Source: Hyphomicrobiales bacterium (lineage in GTDB: Bacteria; Pseudomonadota; Alphaproteobacteria; Rhizobiales; Rhizobiaceae). From it: a stretch of 64,000 nt of DNA. The stretch covers positions 186,001 to 250,000 of the forward strand of contig UBJR01000005.1 of NCBI GenBank assembly GCA_900465675.1, in the 5' to 3' direction. The position numbers and the translations under genes were made by a program. This document shows, in pieces, positions 1 to 8,461 of the stretch (its first letter is position 1; every line of letters begins with the position of its first letter). Below the pieces are notes generated by a model that was not told where the DNA came from, ran no database searches, and saw only the letters and a program-made list of their open reading frames with translations.

Positions 1-1146
1 ACGGTCACCGGCAACGGCCGCTACGCCTTCGGCAACAATCAGGACAACATCATTTCAGGCGCGTCCGGCAGCCAGACGATCAACGGGGATGCCGGCAACG
101 ATGTGCTGATCGGCGGCGGCGGCGCCGACACGTTCGTCATCGATCGCGGCAATGGCAGCGATCTGATCACCGACTTCGGTTCCGACGATGTCGTCCGCCT
201 GGACAGTTTCTCGTCGTTTGCCCAGCTGCTGTCGCACGCCACACAGGACGGCAGCAATGTCCGGCTCGACATCGGCGGCGGTGAGAGCCTGGTGTTCGCC
301 AATACCCAGATGTCGGCACTGAAGGCGAACCAGTTCCAGCTGACCCTCGATCGATCACAACTCGCCCTCACCTTCGAGGACAATTTCGACACGCTGTCGC
401 TGCGCAATGGCGATAAGGGAACCTGGGATGCGAAATTCTGGTGGGCGGCTGATCGCGGCAGTCCGCTGACCGGCAACGGCGAGCAGCAATGGTATGTCAA
501 CCCGTCCTACGGGCCGACGGCGTCAGCCAATCCGTTTTCGGTCAAGAATGGGGTTCTGACGATAACGGCCAAGCCGGCCCCGGCAGCGCTTCAGCAGCAG
601 ATCGACGGTTACGACTATACGTCGGGCCTGCTCAACACGCATTCGTCCTTCTCCCAGACCTACGGCTACTTCGAGATCCGCGCCGACATGCCGTCGGAGC
701 AAGGGGCGTGGCCGGCATTCTGGCTTCTGCCCGAAGACGGCTCGTGGCCGCCCGAACTCGATGTCGTCGAGATGCGCGGACAGGATCCCAACACCGTCAA
801 TGTCACCGTCCACAGCGATCACGGCGGCTCCCACCTGATCGACACGACACCGGTGAAGGTCGCCAGCACGGAAGGTTTCCACACCTACGGCATGAAGTGG
901 GACGAGGATCATATCACCTGGTATTTCGACGACGTTGCCGTTGCCCAGAAGGCAACGCCCGCCGATATGCACAGCCCGATGTACATGCTGACCAATCTTG
1001 CCATCGGCGGCGCCGCCGGTTCGCCCAAGGACGGCCTCAAGAACGGATCGCAGATGTCGATCGACTATATCAGAGCCTATCAGCTGGCCGACGCCTCGGC
1101 TCAGCCGGACAGCGATCAGGAACGGACGATCGACTGGACGCTGTAG
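1..1146 (+). CDS. GH16 endo-glycanase with RTX-type repeats (5' truncated by window edge)
   Basis: The reading frame is open from base 1, so the gene starts upstream; 381 residues are visible. The first ~45 residues carry glycine/aspartate-rich nonapeptide-like repeats (NGDAGNDVLIGGGGADTF), typical of Ca-binding RTX proteins secreted by type I systems. The C-terminal ~250 residues are a glycoside hydrolase family 16 domain; its catalytic ExDxxE signature is visible as ELDVVE near base 757. Rhizobial relatives with this composition (ExsH, PlyA) cut extracellular beta-glucans or exopolysaccharide, so a secreted EPS depolymerase is the likely role. The substrate is inferred. The gene converges on the SDR gene with only two bases between the stop codons. 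Confidence 0.85.
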   Translation, partial: TVTGNGRYAFGNNQDNIISGASGSQTINGDAGNDVLIGGGGADTFVIDRGNGSDLITDFGSDDVVRLDSFSSFAQLLSHATQDGSNVRLDIGGGESLVFANTQMSALKANQFQLTLDRSQLALTFEDNFDTLSLRNGDKGTWDAKFWWAADRGSPLTGNGEQQWYVNPSYGPTASANPFSVKNGVLTITAKPAPAALQQQIDGYDYTSGLLNTHSSFSQTYGYFEIRADMPSEQGAWPAFWLLPEDGSWPPELDVVEMRGQDPNTVNVTVHSDHGGSHLIDTTPVKVASTEGFHTYGMKWDEDHITWYFDDVAVAQKATPADMHSPMYMLTNLAIGGAAGSPKDGLKNGSQMSIDYIRAYQLADASAQPDSDQERTIDWTL

Positions 1147-1148
1147 CT

Positions 1149-1910
1149 CTAGACGACCGTCTCGCCGCCATCGACGACGAGGATCTGGCCGGTCATGTAG
1201 GATGACCGGTCGGAGACCAGAAAGAGGATCGGTTCGGCGATTTCGGAGACATCCGCCCAGCGGCCGAGCGGCACCTTGTCGGCGATGTAGCTTTCGATCG
1301 CGCCGCGGCCGCCCATCTGGGCGATGAAGGGCTCGTTGAAGGGCGTATCGACCCAGCCCGGGCAGAGCGCGTTGACACGAACGCCCGATCTGGCGTAGTC
1401 GCCCGCCATCTGCCGGGTCATGGCGATGACGGCGTGTTTCGTGGTTGTGTAGGCGATCATTTCGCGGTCGTAGAGCACGCCCGATGAGGACGAGGTGTTG
1501 AGGATCACGCCTTTACCCGCCTGTTTCATGACGGGCATCACAAAACGCGCTGCCATGAAATGCGCCCGGACATTGAGGCTCCAGGATTTGTCGAAGCCCT
1601 CGACAGCAACCTCTTCCAGATCGCCCGCCACCTGCGCGCCGGCATGATTGTGGAGAATGTCGATCCGCCCGTGACGGGCGGCGATCGCCGAGATGCCGGT
1701 TTCCAGCGCCCGGTCGTCGGTAACGTCGACAACCAGGCTTTCCGCGCTTCCACCGGCGTCAGCGATCTGGGTGACGGTCTCTTCGGCATTGATGAAATCG
1801 ATGTCGGCGACGACGACATGGGCGCCCTCGCGCGCCATGATCAGCGCTCCCGCCCGGCCGATGCCGGAGCCCGCGCCGGTGACGATTGCAACGCGATCCT
1901 TGAGTATCAT
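1149..1910 (-). CDS. Short-chain dehydrogenase/reductase (SDR)
   Basis: 253 residues, the usual length of a classical SDR. The N-terminal cofactor motif TGAGSGIG, the NHAG motif, and the catalytic Ser (in the SSSSSG stretch) and Tyr-Lys (YTTTK) are all present, so an NAD(P)-dependent oxidoreductase is well supported. The ATG at 1910 is preceded by GGGGAA. It sits 13 bases behind the last permease of the leftward ABC operon, so it is probably co-transcribed and may act on the imported compound. The substrate cannot be read from the sequence. Confidence 0.88.
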   Translation of the reverse strand: MILKDRVAIVTGAGSGIGRAGALIMAREGAHVVVADIDFINAEETVTQIADAGGSAESLVVDVTDDRALETGISAIAARHGRIDILHNHAGAQVAGDLEEVAVEGFDKSWSLNVRAHFMAARFVMPVMKQAGKGVILNTSSSSGVLYDREMIAYTTTKHAVIAMTRQMAGDYARSGVRVNALCPGWVDTPFNEPFIAQMGGRGAIESYIADKVPLGRWADVSEIAEPILFLVSDRSSYMTGQILVVDGGETVV

Positions 1911-1923
1911 GACATTTCCCCGG

Positions 1924-2736
1924 TCAGTTTGTTGTTGCCTTTTCGCGCATCAGGAAGCGCGCGATCAGGATGAGAATGAGCGAGGCGATCAATACAATCG
2001 TCGCGATCGCATTGATTTCAGGCGTCACGCCACGGCGGATCGAGGCGAAGACATAGATCGGCAGCGTCGTGTTCGAGCCGGCGACGAAGAAGGCGATGAT
2101 GAAATCGTCGAAGGAGAAGGTGAAGGCGAGCAGGAAACCTGCCAGCACCGACGGCATGATCTGTGGCAGCACGATCTGCCGGAAGGTCGTCAGCGGCGTT
2201 GCGTAGAGATCGCTCGATGCCTCGACAATGTCGCGGCCAAGGCTGGCGATGCGCGCCTTCACGATCATCGTCACCAGCGCCATGGTGAAAAGCCCATGTG
2301 CGGCGATGATCGAGCCGTAGCCGAGTGCCAGCTTCGGCGGCTGAGCGCCCGGCCAGATTGCCGCGATCACCGGATTGATGAAGCCGAAGACCTCGACCAG
2401 TGCGACCAGCGTGGCAATGCCGATGACGACGCCGGGAACGACGATCGCCGCGGCGAACAGGCCGTCGAAGACAGCGCGCGCCCGCGGCCCGAGCCGCTCC
2501 ATGCCCATTGCCGCCATCGTCCCGAAAATCGCCGCCAGCGCAGCGCTGGTGAAGGCGATGATCAGGCTGTTTTGCAACGCTTCCATCAGGAAGGTGTTGG
2601 AGAGCGCCCGGCCATACCACTCGGTCGAGAAGCCGACGAACTCGCTGGCATTGCGGCCGGAGTTGAAGGAGAACAGCACGACCAGCGCGATCGGCGTGTA
2701 GAGAAACAGGTAAACGAAAGTGACGAGCGCGCGCAT
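1924..2736 (-). CDS. Polyamine/opine-type ABC transporter permease (PotC-like)
   Basis: 270 residues with a hydrophobic N-terminus (MRALVTFVYLFLYTPIA) and about six membrane segments, plus the EAA-type loop (DIVEASSDLYATPLTTFRQI) that contacts the ATPase. This is the PotC/PotI class of inner-membrane permeases. The open frame extends far upstream, but the ATG at 2736 overlaps the stop of the preceding permease (TGATG), which fixes the start. It forms a heterodimer with the product of 2736-3602. The substrate class (polyamine, opine or similar) is inferred from family only. Confidence 0.9.
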   Translation of the reverse strand: MRALVTFVYLFLYTPIALVVLFSFNSGRNASEFVGFSTEWYGRALSNTFLMEALQNSLIIAFTSAALAAIFGTMAAMGMERLGPRARAVFDGLFAAAIVVPGVVIGIATLVALVEVFGFINPVIAAIWPGAQPPKLALGYGSIIAAHGLFTMALVTMIVKARIASLGRDIVEASSDLYATPLTTFRQIVLPQIMPSVLAGFLLAFTFSFDDFIIAFFVAGSNTTLPIYVFASIRRGVTPEINAIATIVLIASLILILIARFLMREKATTN

Positions 2737-3602
2737 CAGACGAGATCCACCTGACGGGTGCCGGCGACACGCCAGGCGATGCGCATGGCGACCAGCAGAA
2801 TGACGACGACGACGGCGACCAGCGTCACGGCGATCGCCGAGCCGAACGGCCAGTTGCGCGATTGCAGGAAGAGATCGACAAGCGCATTGCCGATGAAGAA
2901 CACCTTGCCGCCGCCGAGAAGCTGGGGGATCAGGTATTCGCCAAGCAGCAGGATCGTTACCAGCGCGACACCGGTCATCACACCCGGAAGAGACAGCGGC
3001 AGGGTAATGCCGAAGAAGGTCGAGACCGGCTTGGCGCCCAGATCGGCGGAGGCTTCGAGAAGCCGCCGGTCGAGCTTTTCGAGGCTGACATAGATCGGCA
3101 TGATCATCAGCGGCAGATAGCCATAGACGATACCGAGCAGCACAGCGCCGGGGGTGTTGATCAGCCTGACATTCTCGATGCCGAAGATTTCGAGCAAATG
3201 CGGAATACCGCGGGCACCCAGCAGATACATCCAAGCATAGGTGCGCACCAGCAGGCTCGTCCAGAAGGGAACGACGACGAGCGAAACCAGCAGCAGCCGG
3301 CGTTTCGGGCTGGCCTTCACGGCGAGATAATAGGCGACCGGATAGGCAACCAGCAGGCAGGCCGCCGCACCAATCGGCGCCAGGATCAGCGTGTTGACGA
3401 AGGCCGCCGATCGCGAGCCCAAATTGGCGAACTGCGCGAAGGTGAACGCCGCCTGATAGCCGCCTTCGGGTGCCCGCTCGCCGAAGGCGAAGACGATGAT
3501 GGCGATGAAGGGCAGCACCAGAAACACGAACAGCCAGATGCTGGCCGGCCCGACAAGGGCGGCAGTGACAAGGCGCCGTTTTGTGGCAAGGGTCAGGGGC
3601 AT
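2736..3602 (-). CDS. Polyamine/opine-type ABC transporter permease (PotB-like)
   Basis: 288 residues, with an N-terminal membrane helix followed by a periplasmic loop and a BPD_transp_1 domain. The cytoplasmic EAA loop (LLEASADLGAKPVSTFFGI) is clear. It is the partner of the downstream PotC-like permease, with which it overlaps by one base. A strong stem-loop lies between this gene and the upstream binding-protein gene, a common arrangement that leaves more mRNA for the binding protein. Confidence 0.9.
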   Translation of the reverse strand: MPLTLATKRRLVTAALVGPASIWLFVFLVLPFIAIIVFAFGERAPEGGYQAAFTFAQFANLGSRSAAFVNTLILAPIGAAACLLVAYPVAYYLAVKASPKRRLLLVSLVVVPFWTSLLVRTYAWMYLLGARGIPHLLEIFGIENVRLINTPGAVLLGIVYGYLPLMIMPIYVSLEKLDRRLLEASADLGAKPVSTFFGITLPLSLPGVMTGVALVTILLLGEYLIPQLLGGGKVFFIGNALVDLFLQSRNWPFGSAIAVTLVAVVVVILLVAMRIAWRVAGTRQVDLV

Positions 3603-3638
3603 CGAAACGTTCTTTATCCGGCGGTTCTGAGCACTAGA

Positions 3639-3671
3639 CCGGTCCCTGACTGCCGAGGCAGCCGGGACCGG
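3639..3671 (-). terminator. Intercistronic stem-loop between binding-protein and permease genes
   Basis: CCGGTCCC at 3639-3646 pairs with GGGACCGG at 3664-3671, and an inner CTGCC/GGCAG stem adds to it. There is no U-tract, so this is more likely an mRNA-stabilising or partial-terminator hairpin than a full terminator. Confidence 0.5.
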
Positions 3672-3688
3672 AATTGCATGACGGCAGG

Positions 3689-4852
3689 TTAGGCAGACTT
3701 GAAGCGTGCCATCAGCTCGGCACGGCCCGGATCGGTCAGCGTCACGGCGGCGCCGAATTCGAGCGGTGTCAGTGCGGCTTCATCCGGATAGACGATCTTG
3801 TTCGAGGTGACTTCCTTCGGCAGCAGCGCGATAACGCGGCTGTCGGTGGTCGGCGCGCCGTTGGCGATATGCTCCTTCACCGCATTCTGCGGATCCATCA
3901 GGTAGTTGAGCAGCGCGTAGCCGGCAGCCTTGTTCGGCGCATCCTTCGGGATCGCGTAATAGTCGGTCCAGATCTCGCCGCCATCGGTGCCGAGCACATA
4001 GGCAAGCTCCGGCATATCGCGGTTCAGCTGCGCGCCGTCATTCGTCCAGCACATCGTCAGCCACGCATCGGTGGAGCGCATCGACGGCTGGTAGTCGGAA
4101 TTGATGGCGAAGAGATGCGGCTTGACCTTGATCAGCAGTTCCTCGGCCTTGGCAAGTTCATCGGGCTTGATCGAATTGAAGCCGTAGCCGAGCGAGACGA
4201 GCGCGCTGCCGATCGTCGTCAGCTGGTAGTCGTGCACCATGGTGCGGCCGTCGCCTTCGGTCTGGGCGATCTCGAAGAAATCCTTCCAGCTCGAGAGCTT
4301 CGTCTTGATCTTCGAGGTGTTGACCGAGAAGCCGGTCGTGCCCCAGTTCTTCGGCACAGCATATGTCTTGCCGTCGATCTGGCCTTCCTTGGTGAAGCGC
4401 GGGCTTTCAGTCGCCTGGCTGAAATTCGGGATCTTCGAGAGATCCAGCTCGTCGATCAGGCCGAGCTTGTGATGGGTCGAGATCGTATAATTGGTCGGCA
4501 CGAACAGCGACCAGCCGGAAGCGCCGGCCTGCAGCTTGGCGAGCATCTCTTCGTTCGAGCCGAAGACGTTGACTTCGACGGCGACGCCGGTCGCGGCCTT
4601 GAAGTTTTCGAAGGTCGCAGGATCATGGTAGTTCGGCCAAGTGGCGATCGACATCTGCGTGCCCAGATCCTCGGCGGCATAGGCGGGCGTCGACAGCGCG
4701 CCCGGGAAGCGCGACATCACCGCCGTTGCCAGACCGAGGCCGGTGATGCCGAGGAAATGGCGGCGGCTGACGGAGCCGCGCTTCAGGCGCATGAATTCGT
4801 CCATGAAGCCTTCGGCGGAGATGGGGAGATTGTCCTTGTAATCCTTGCTCAT
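3689..4852 (-). CDS. Tat-exported extracellular solute-binding protein (PotD-like)
   Basis: 387 residues from the ATG at 4852, which has AAGGGA upstream; an in-frame extension to 4957 lacks such a site. The N-terminus carries a twin-arginine motif (SRRHFLG) before a hydrophobic stretch and an AYA cleavage site, so the protein appears to be exported folded by Tat. The mature part resembles family 1 spermidine/putrescine-type binding proteins (ATWPNYHDPATFENF near the mature N-terminus). It delivers the ligand to the permeases encoded downstream. The ligand is not identifiable by eye. Confidence 0.88.
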   Translation of the reverse strand: MSKDYKDNLPISAEGFMDEFMRLKRGSVSRRHFLGITGLGLATAVMSRFPGALSTPAYAAEDLGTQMSIATWPNYHDPATFENFKAATGVAVEVNVFGSNEEMLAKLQAGASGWSLFVPTNYTISTHHKLGLIDELDLSKIPNFSQATESPRFTKEGQIDGKTYAVPKNWGTTGFSVNTSKIKTKLSSWKDFFEIAQTEGDGRTMVHDYQLTTIGSALVSLGYGFNSIKPDELAKAEELLIKVKPHLFAINSDYQPSMRSTDAWLTMCWTNDGAQLNRDMPELAYVLGTDGGEIWTDYYAIPKDAPNKAAGYALLNYLMDPQNAVKEHIANGAPTTDSRVIALLPKEVTSNKIVYPDEAALTPLEFGAAVTLTDPGRAELMARFKSA

Positions 4853-4874
4853 GATGCTGTTCCCTTGTTTTGGT

Positions 4875-5966
4875 TTATGCATTCGATGCTGGAAAGACAT
4901 GTATTGCTGACGGGTCGAAGCAGAGGAAAACCGCTTCGCCAGGCTCGACCAGATCACTCTCGCTCATGCTGCGGCGGTCGGCGGTGATCAGGAAATCGCC
5001 GAGGCCCGGCACGTTCACCGCATATTCCGCCGACGAGCCCAGGAAGATGCGATGCGTGACCGTGCCCTTGAACGATGAACCCGAAGCCGGCTGGCTGCGT
5101 GTCATGCGGATCGCTTCCGGGCGCAGGGCGGCAATCACCTCTCCCGGCGACAGCCGCTTGCTCGACGAAACGGCGGAACCATCTGCCAGGCGAAGCGTCA
5201 CCCCGTCGGCTTCCATGGTCGCAGCAATCCGGTTCGTCTTGCCGACGAAATCGGCGACGAAGAGATCGGCCGGGCGGTCATAGACCTCCTGCGGCGTTCC
5301 GAGCTGGCGGATACGCCCGGCACTCATGACGCAGACGGCATCGGCCATCGACAGCGCCTCTTCCTGGTCATGGGTGACGAGCACGAAGGTGATGCCGAGT
5401 TCGCGCTGCAGCGTTTGCAGCTCGATCTGCATAGCCGAGCGCAGTTTCTTGTCGAGCGCCGCCAGCGGCTCATCCAGCAGCAGGACGGATGGTCGATTGA
5501 CGATGGCGCGCGCCAGCGCCACGCGCTGCTGCTGGCCGCCCGACATTTCATGGATCCGCCGTTTGGCGAAACCGTCCAGACGAACCATTTCCAGCGCCTC
5601 GGCGGCTCGCCGGTTGATTTCTGCAGCGCCGATTTTCGGGCGCATCTGCCGCAGGCCGTAGGCGACATTCTGCTCGACGTTGAAATGCGGAAACAGCGCG
5701 TAGTGCTGGAACACCATGTTGACGGGGCGGCGATAGGCGGGAACGCCGTTCATCTCGCACCCGTCGATCAGCACCGTGCCCTCGCTCGGCTGCTCGAAGC
5801 CGCCGATCATGCGCAGGCATGTGGTCTTGCCACAGCCCGAAGGGCCGAGCAGCGCCAGAAACGCGCCCTTGGGCACATTGAGATTGATGTCCGTCACGGC
5901 GGTCACCGCGCCATAATTCTTGGTGACCGAACGGAATTCGATATCGTTCGTCGAAGCGGATGCCAC
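4875..5966 (-). CDS. ABC transporter ATP-binding protein (PotA-like)
   Basis: 363 residues with Walker [10 protein letters not shown], signature MSGGQQQR, Walker B VLLLDEP and a C-terminal TOBE-type domain, as in PotA/FbpC ATPases. The start is a GTG at 5966 with AGGGA upstream. It is the first gene of the five-gene leftward operon (ATPase, binding protein, two permeases, SDR). The divergent LuxR-type gene at 6159 leaves a 192-base shared control region. Confidence 0.92.
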   Translation of the reverse strand: MASASTNDIEFRSVTKNYGAVTAVTDINLNVPKGAFLALLGPSGCGKTTCLRMIGGFEQPSEGTVLIDGCEMNGVPAYRRPVNMVFQHYALFPHFNVEQNVAYGLRQMRPKIGAAEINRRAAEALEMVRLDGFAKRRIHEMSGGQQQRVALARAIVNRPSVLLLDEPLAALDKKLRSAMQIELQTLQRELGITFVLVTHDQEEALSMADAVCVMSAGRIRQLGTPQEVYDRPADLFVADFVGKTNRIAATMEADGVTLRLADGSAVSSSKRLSPGEVIAALRPEAIRMTRSQPASGSSFKGTVTHRIFLGSSAEYAVNVPGLGDFLITADRRSMSESDLVEPGEAVFLCFDPSAIHVFPASNA

Positions 5967-6158
5967 GTCTGTTCCCTGCGGTTGGTTTGGAATTGGCAGT
6001 CTATCGCCGCCTTATTGCCACCGTCGTTAAGGAAAGAGTAAGCCTGAGCTTCCCGCACGGTATATACCCCGAGAGAGGTATTTTAGCGCACGATGCTTCG
6101 TGGAAGGTGTATATAGGGCCACGCGGAATGGCGTGGGGCGGAAGAGGGAGCCCGTCAG

Positions 6159-6980
6159 ATGAGCACCGACCTGGAAGCGCTGTTTGGTGCATTCAACGCC
6201 ACGATCGGCTGTCCGAAGATGACTGATGCCGAATTCGGCGAGACCTTCCGTCAGATGATGGCGGCGCTGGTGCGCTTCGACTACGTGGTCGTTTTCGCCT
6301 ATCGCGGCAAGGAACGGCCGATCGACCTCTACAGCACCTTCGACCCGGAAGAGAACGTCGTCTTCGTCACTCTCTACCAGGCGGGACCATACCTGCTCGA
6401 CCCGTTCTATCATACCGCCCGCGAGCGCCGCGAAGGCGTGCTCCGAATGCGGGAACTGGCGCCCGACCGGTTCTTCTCCAGCGAATATTACCGCACCTAC
6501 TACGTTCAGACCGGGCTTGCGGAAGAGGTGGGCTTTTTCATCAACACCGATGAAGAGATCACCGTCGTTCTTTCGCTGATGCGGAGGGAAAAGACCGGAC
6601 CGTTTCCGGCGGCCGAATTCGCCACGCTGAAGAAGGTCGAGCCGCTGGTGGCCAGCATGGTCCGCCACTATTGGGCCGGGCTGGCGCCGCGTTTCGACGC
6701 GCAATTGACCGCCGGCAGCAAAAGCCGCCGGAAGCAGGGCCAGAGCGGCAATCTTCCCGCCGCCGACACTGTCTGGCGGGACCTCAACCTGACGGGTCGC
6801 GAAACCGCGATCGTCGATTTGGTGCTGCAGGGCCATTCGTCCGAGTCGATCGGGCTGAAGCTCAACATTTCGACCGGCACCGTGAAGGTCCACCGCCGCA
6901 ACGTCTACCGCAAGCTCGGCATCTCCTCGCAGACGCAGCTTTTGTCGATCTATTTCAACAACCTGCTATCGTCAGGATAG
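6159..6980 (+). CDS. LuxR-family transcriptional regulator
   Basis: 273 residues. The C-terminus (about residues 209-267) is a LuxR helix-turn-helix (LTGRETAIVDLVLQG followed by STGTVKVHRRNVYRKL). The N-terminal ~200 residues match no ligand domain I can name; they do not show the conserved Trp/Tyr pattern of acyl-homoserine-lactone receptors. The ATG follows AGGGAG. It is transcribed divergently from the PotA-like operon and is its most likely regulator; that link is positional only. Confidence 0.85.
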   Translation: MSTDLEALFGAFNATIGCPKMTDAEFGETFRQMMAALVRFDYVVVFAYRGKERPIDLYSTFDPEENVVFVTLYQAGPYLLDPFYHTARERREGVLRMRELAPDRFFSSEYYRTYYVQTGLAEEVGFFINTDEEITVVLSLMRREKTGPFPAAEFATLKKVEPLVASMVRHYWAGLAPRFDAQLTAGSKSRRKQGQSGNLPAADTVWRDLNLTGRETAIVDLVLQGHSSESIGLKLNISTGTVKVHRRNVYRKLGISSQTQLLSIYFNNLLSSG

Positions 6981-7131
6981 CGGGCCGCCGTGGCTGATTA
7001 GAGACACCGGATGGGATTGAAGCGGCGCCAGGGCCATCCGGGTACAACGGTTCCTTGCTATCCCCCGCCGGGTCGTGCAACCAACCCAGCCGAACGCATG
7101 AGACAAGCAGCATAAGGTTGGGGGATCAGAG

Positions 7132-8304
7132 ATGCGCATAGAGCCGCAACAGCGCATTTACATATGCTTCTTTCTATTTGCGGTATCGATGGGCGCGCTA
7201 CTGTCGCGGCTTCCCGATCTCCAGGTGTCGCTCGGGATCAACAAATCCGAGCTTGGGCTGACACTGATCGGCGCAGCCGTCGGCGCGCTGATCTCGCTGA
7301 CCTTCTCGTCGCCGCTGATCATGAAGCTCGGCGCCCGGAATACCGCCTTCGCCACCGTTCTCGGAACCTCTCTGATGATCGCGCTCGTTCCCTGGCTCGG
7401 CTATGCGCCACTGGTGTTCTGTGTGCTGTTTTGCGAGGGACTGCTCGCCGGTGCGCTTGAAATCAACCTGAACGTCGAGATCGACCGTATCGAGGCGCAG
7501 CTCGGCCGCGGCGTGATGAATCGCGCTCATGGCTTCTGGAGCCTCGGCTTTTTCGTCACGGCGCTGGCATCGTCATTCATCCGGCAGGCGGGCATCTCAA
7601 TCCAACTGCATCTGGCCGTAACCTTCGCCATCGTCGTGGTGGCCGGAACGATCGCCATCAGGGGAATGCAGAATGCCTCCGCCCCCGCGCCTTCTCAGAC
7701 GGAAGGCGCCCATATGGCGTTGCCGACATTGGGGATGCTGCCGCTTTGTGTCATCGGCGTCGGCGCCTTCCTCGTCGAAGGTGCCGGGATCGACTGGTCG
7801 GCGATCTATATGCGCGACGTCTTTGCGGTCGAGCCTTTCGTCGGCGGAATGGGTCTCACGCTCTTTGCATTCTTCATGGCGCTGGTCCGGCTTTTCGCCG
7901 ACCGCTTCGTCGACCGCTATGGCTCGCGGATCGTGGCGCTGGTCTCGCTTGCTCTTGCGGCGATCGGCATCGCCTGCGTCTGGCTGGCGCCGGTCCCGGA
8001 GATCGCGCTTGCCGGTTTTGCCATGATGGGCGCAGGATGCAGCGCAGTCTATCCGCTGGCGGTTTCCGCCGCCGCGCAGCGTGATGACCGCAGTGCGCAT
8101 GTCAACGTGGCCGCCCTCGCCCAGATGTCTTTCGTCGTCTTCTTCCTGGCACCGCCACTGCTTGGTTTCGTGGCTGAGCATGCCGGTATCCGCATGTCCT
8201 ATCTCGTCTGCCTGCCGATCATCCTTGCGGCTCTCTTCTCCACCCGGGCGCTTGCCCCGAAACGCATCGCCATGGACGCGGAAAAGCAAAGGGCGGCGGA
8301 ATAG
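7132..8304 (+). CDS. MFS transporter
   Basis: 390 residues with about twelve hydrophobic segments, typical of a major facilitator. The opening region (FAVSMGALLSRLPDLQ) and the central EINLNVEIDR stretch recall the YbjJ/fucose-permease-like subgroup common in rhizobia. An ATG preceded by GGGGAT sets the start. It is likely a single-gene unit between the LuxR-type gene and the GGDEF/EAL gene. The substrate is unknown. Confidence 0.85.
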   Translation: MRIEPQQRIYICFFLFAVSMGALLSRLPDLQVSLGINKSELGLTLIGAAVGALISLTFSSPLIMKLGARNTAFATVLGTSLMIALVPWLGYAPLVFCVLFCEGLLAGALEINLNVEIDRIEAQLGRGVMNRAHGFWSLGFFVTALASSFIRQAGISIQLHLAVTFAIVVVAGTIAIRGMQNASAPAPSQTEGAHMALPTLGMLPLCVIGVGAFLVEGAGIDWSAIYMRDVFAVEPFVGGMGLTLFAFFMALVRLFADRFVDRYGSRIVALVSLALAAIGIACVWLAPVPEIALAGFAMMGAGCSAVYPLAVSAAAQRDDRSAHVNVAALAQMSFVVFFLAPPLLGFVAEHAGIRMSYLVCLPIILAALFSTRALAPKRIAMDAEKQRAAE

Positions 8305-8461
8305 GACAGGCTTTAGACGCCGCTTATCCCCATATTGACCTGACGTCTCGACCACCGGCGGCAATCGCAAGCAGGCTTTGCACGCGGCGCGTTCATGCGC
8401 GCGAAAAAGCCCGTTTTTCCTTCATGGTTGCATAAGAGGTTGCGGATATTGTTCCCGCAAA

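Noticed and set aside
3674..4987. Long plus-strand frame (437 codons) opposite the Tat-exported binding protein
   Set aside because: It lies antisense to a clearly conserved gene, is Arg/Gly/Leu-rich with no domain, and is a typical high-GC shadow frame.
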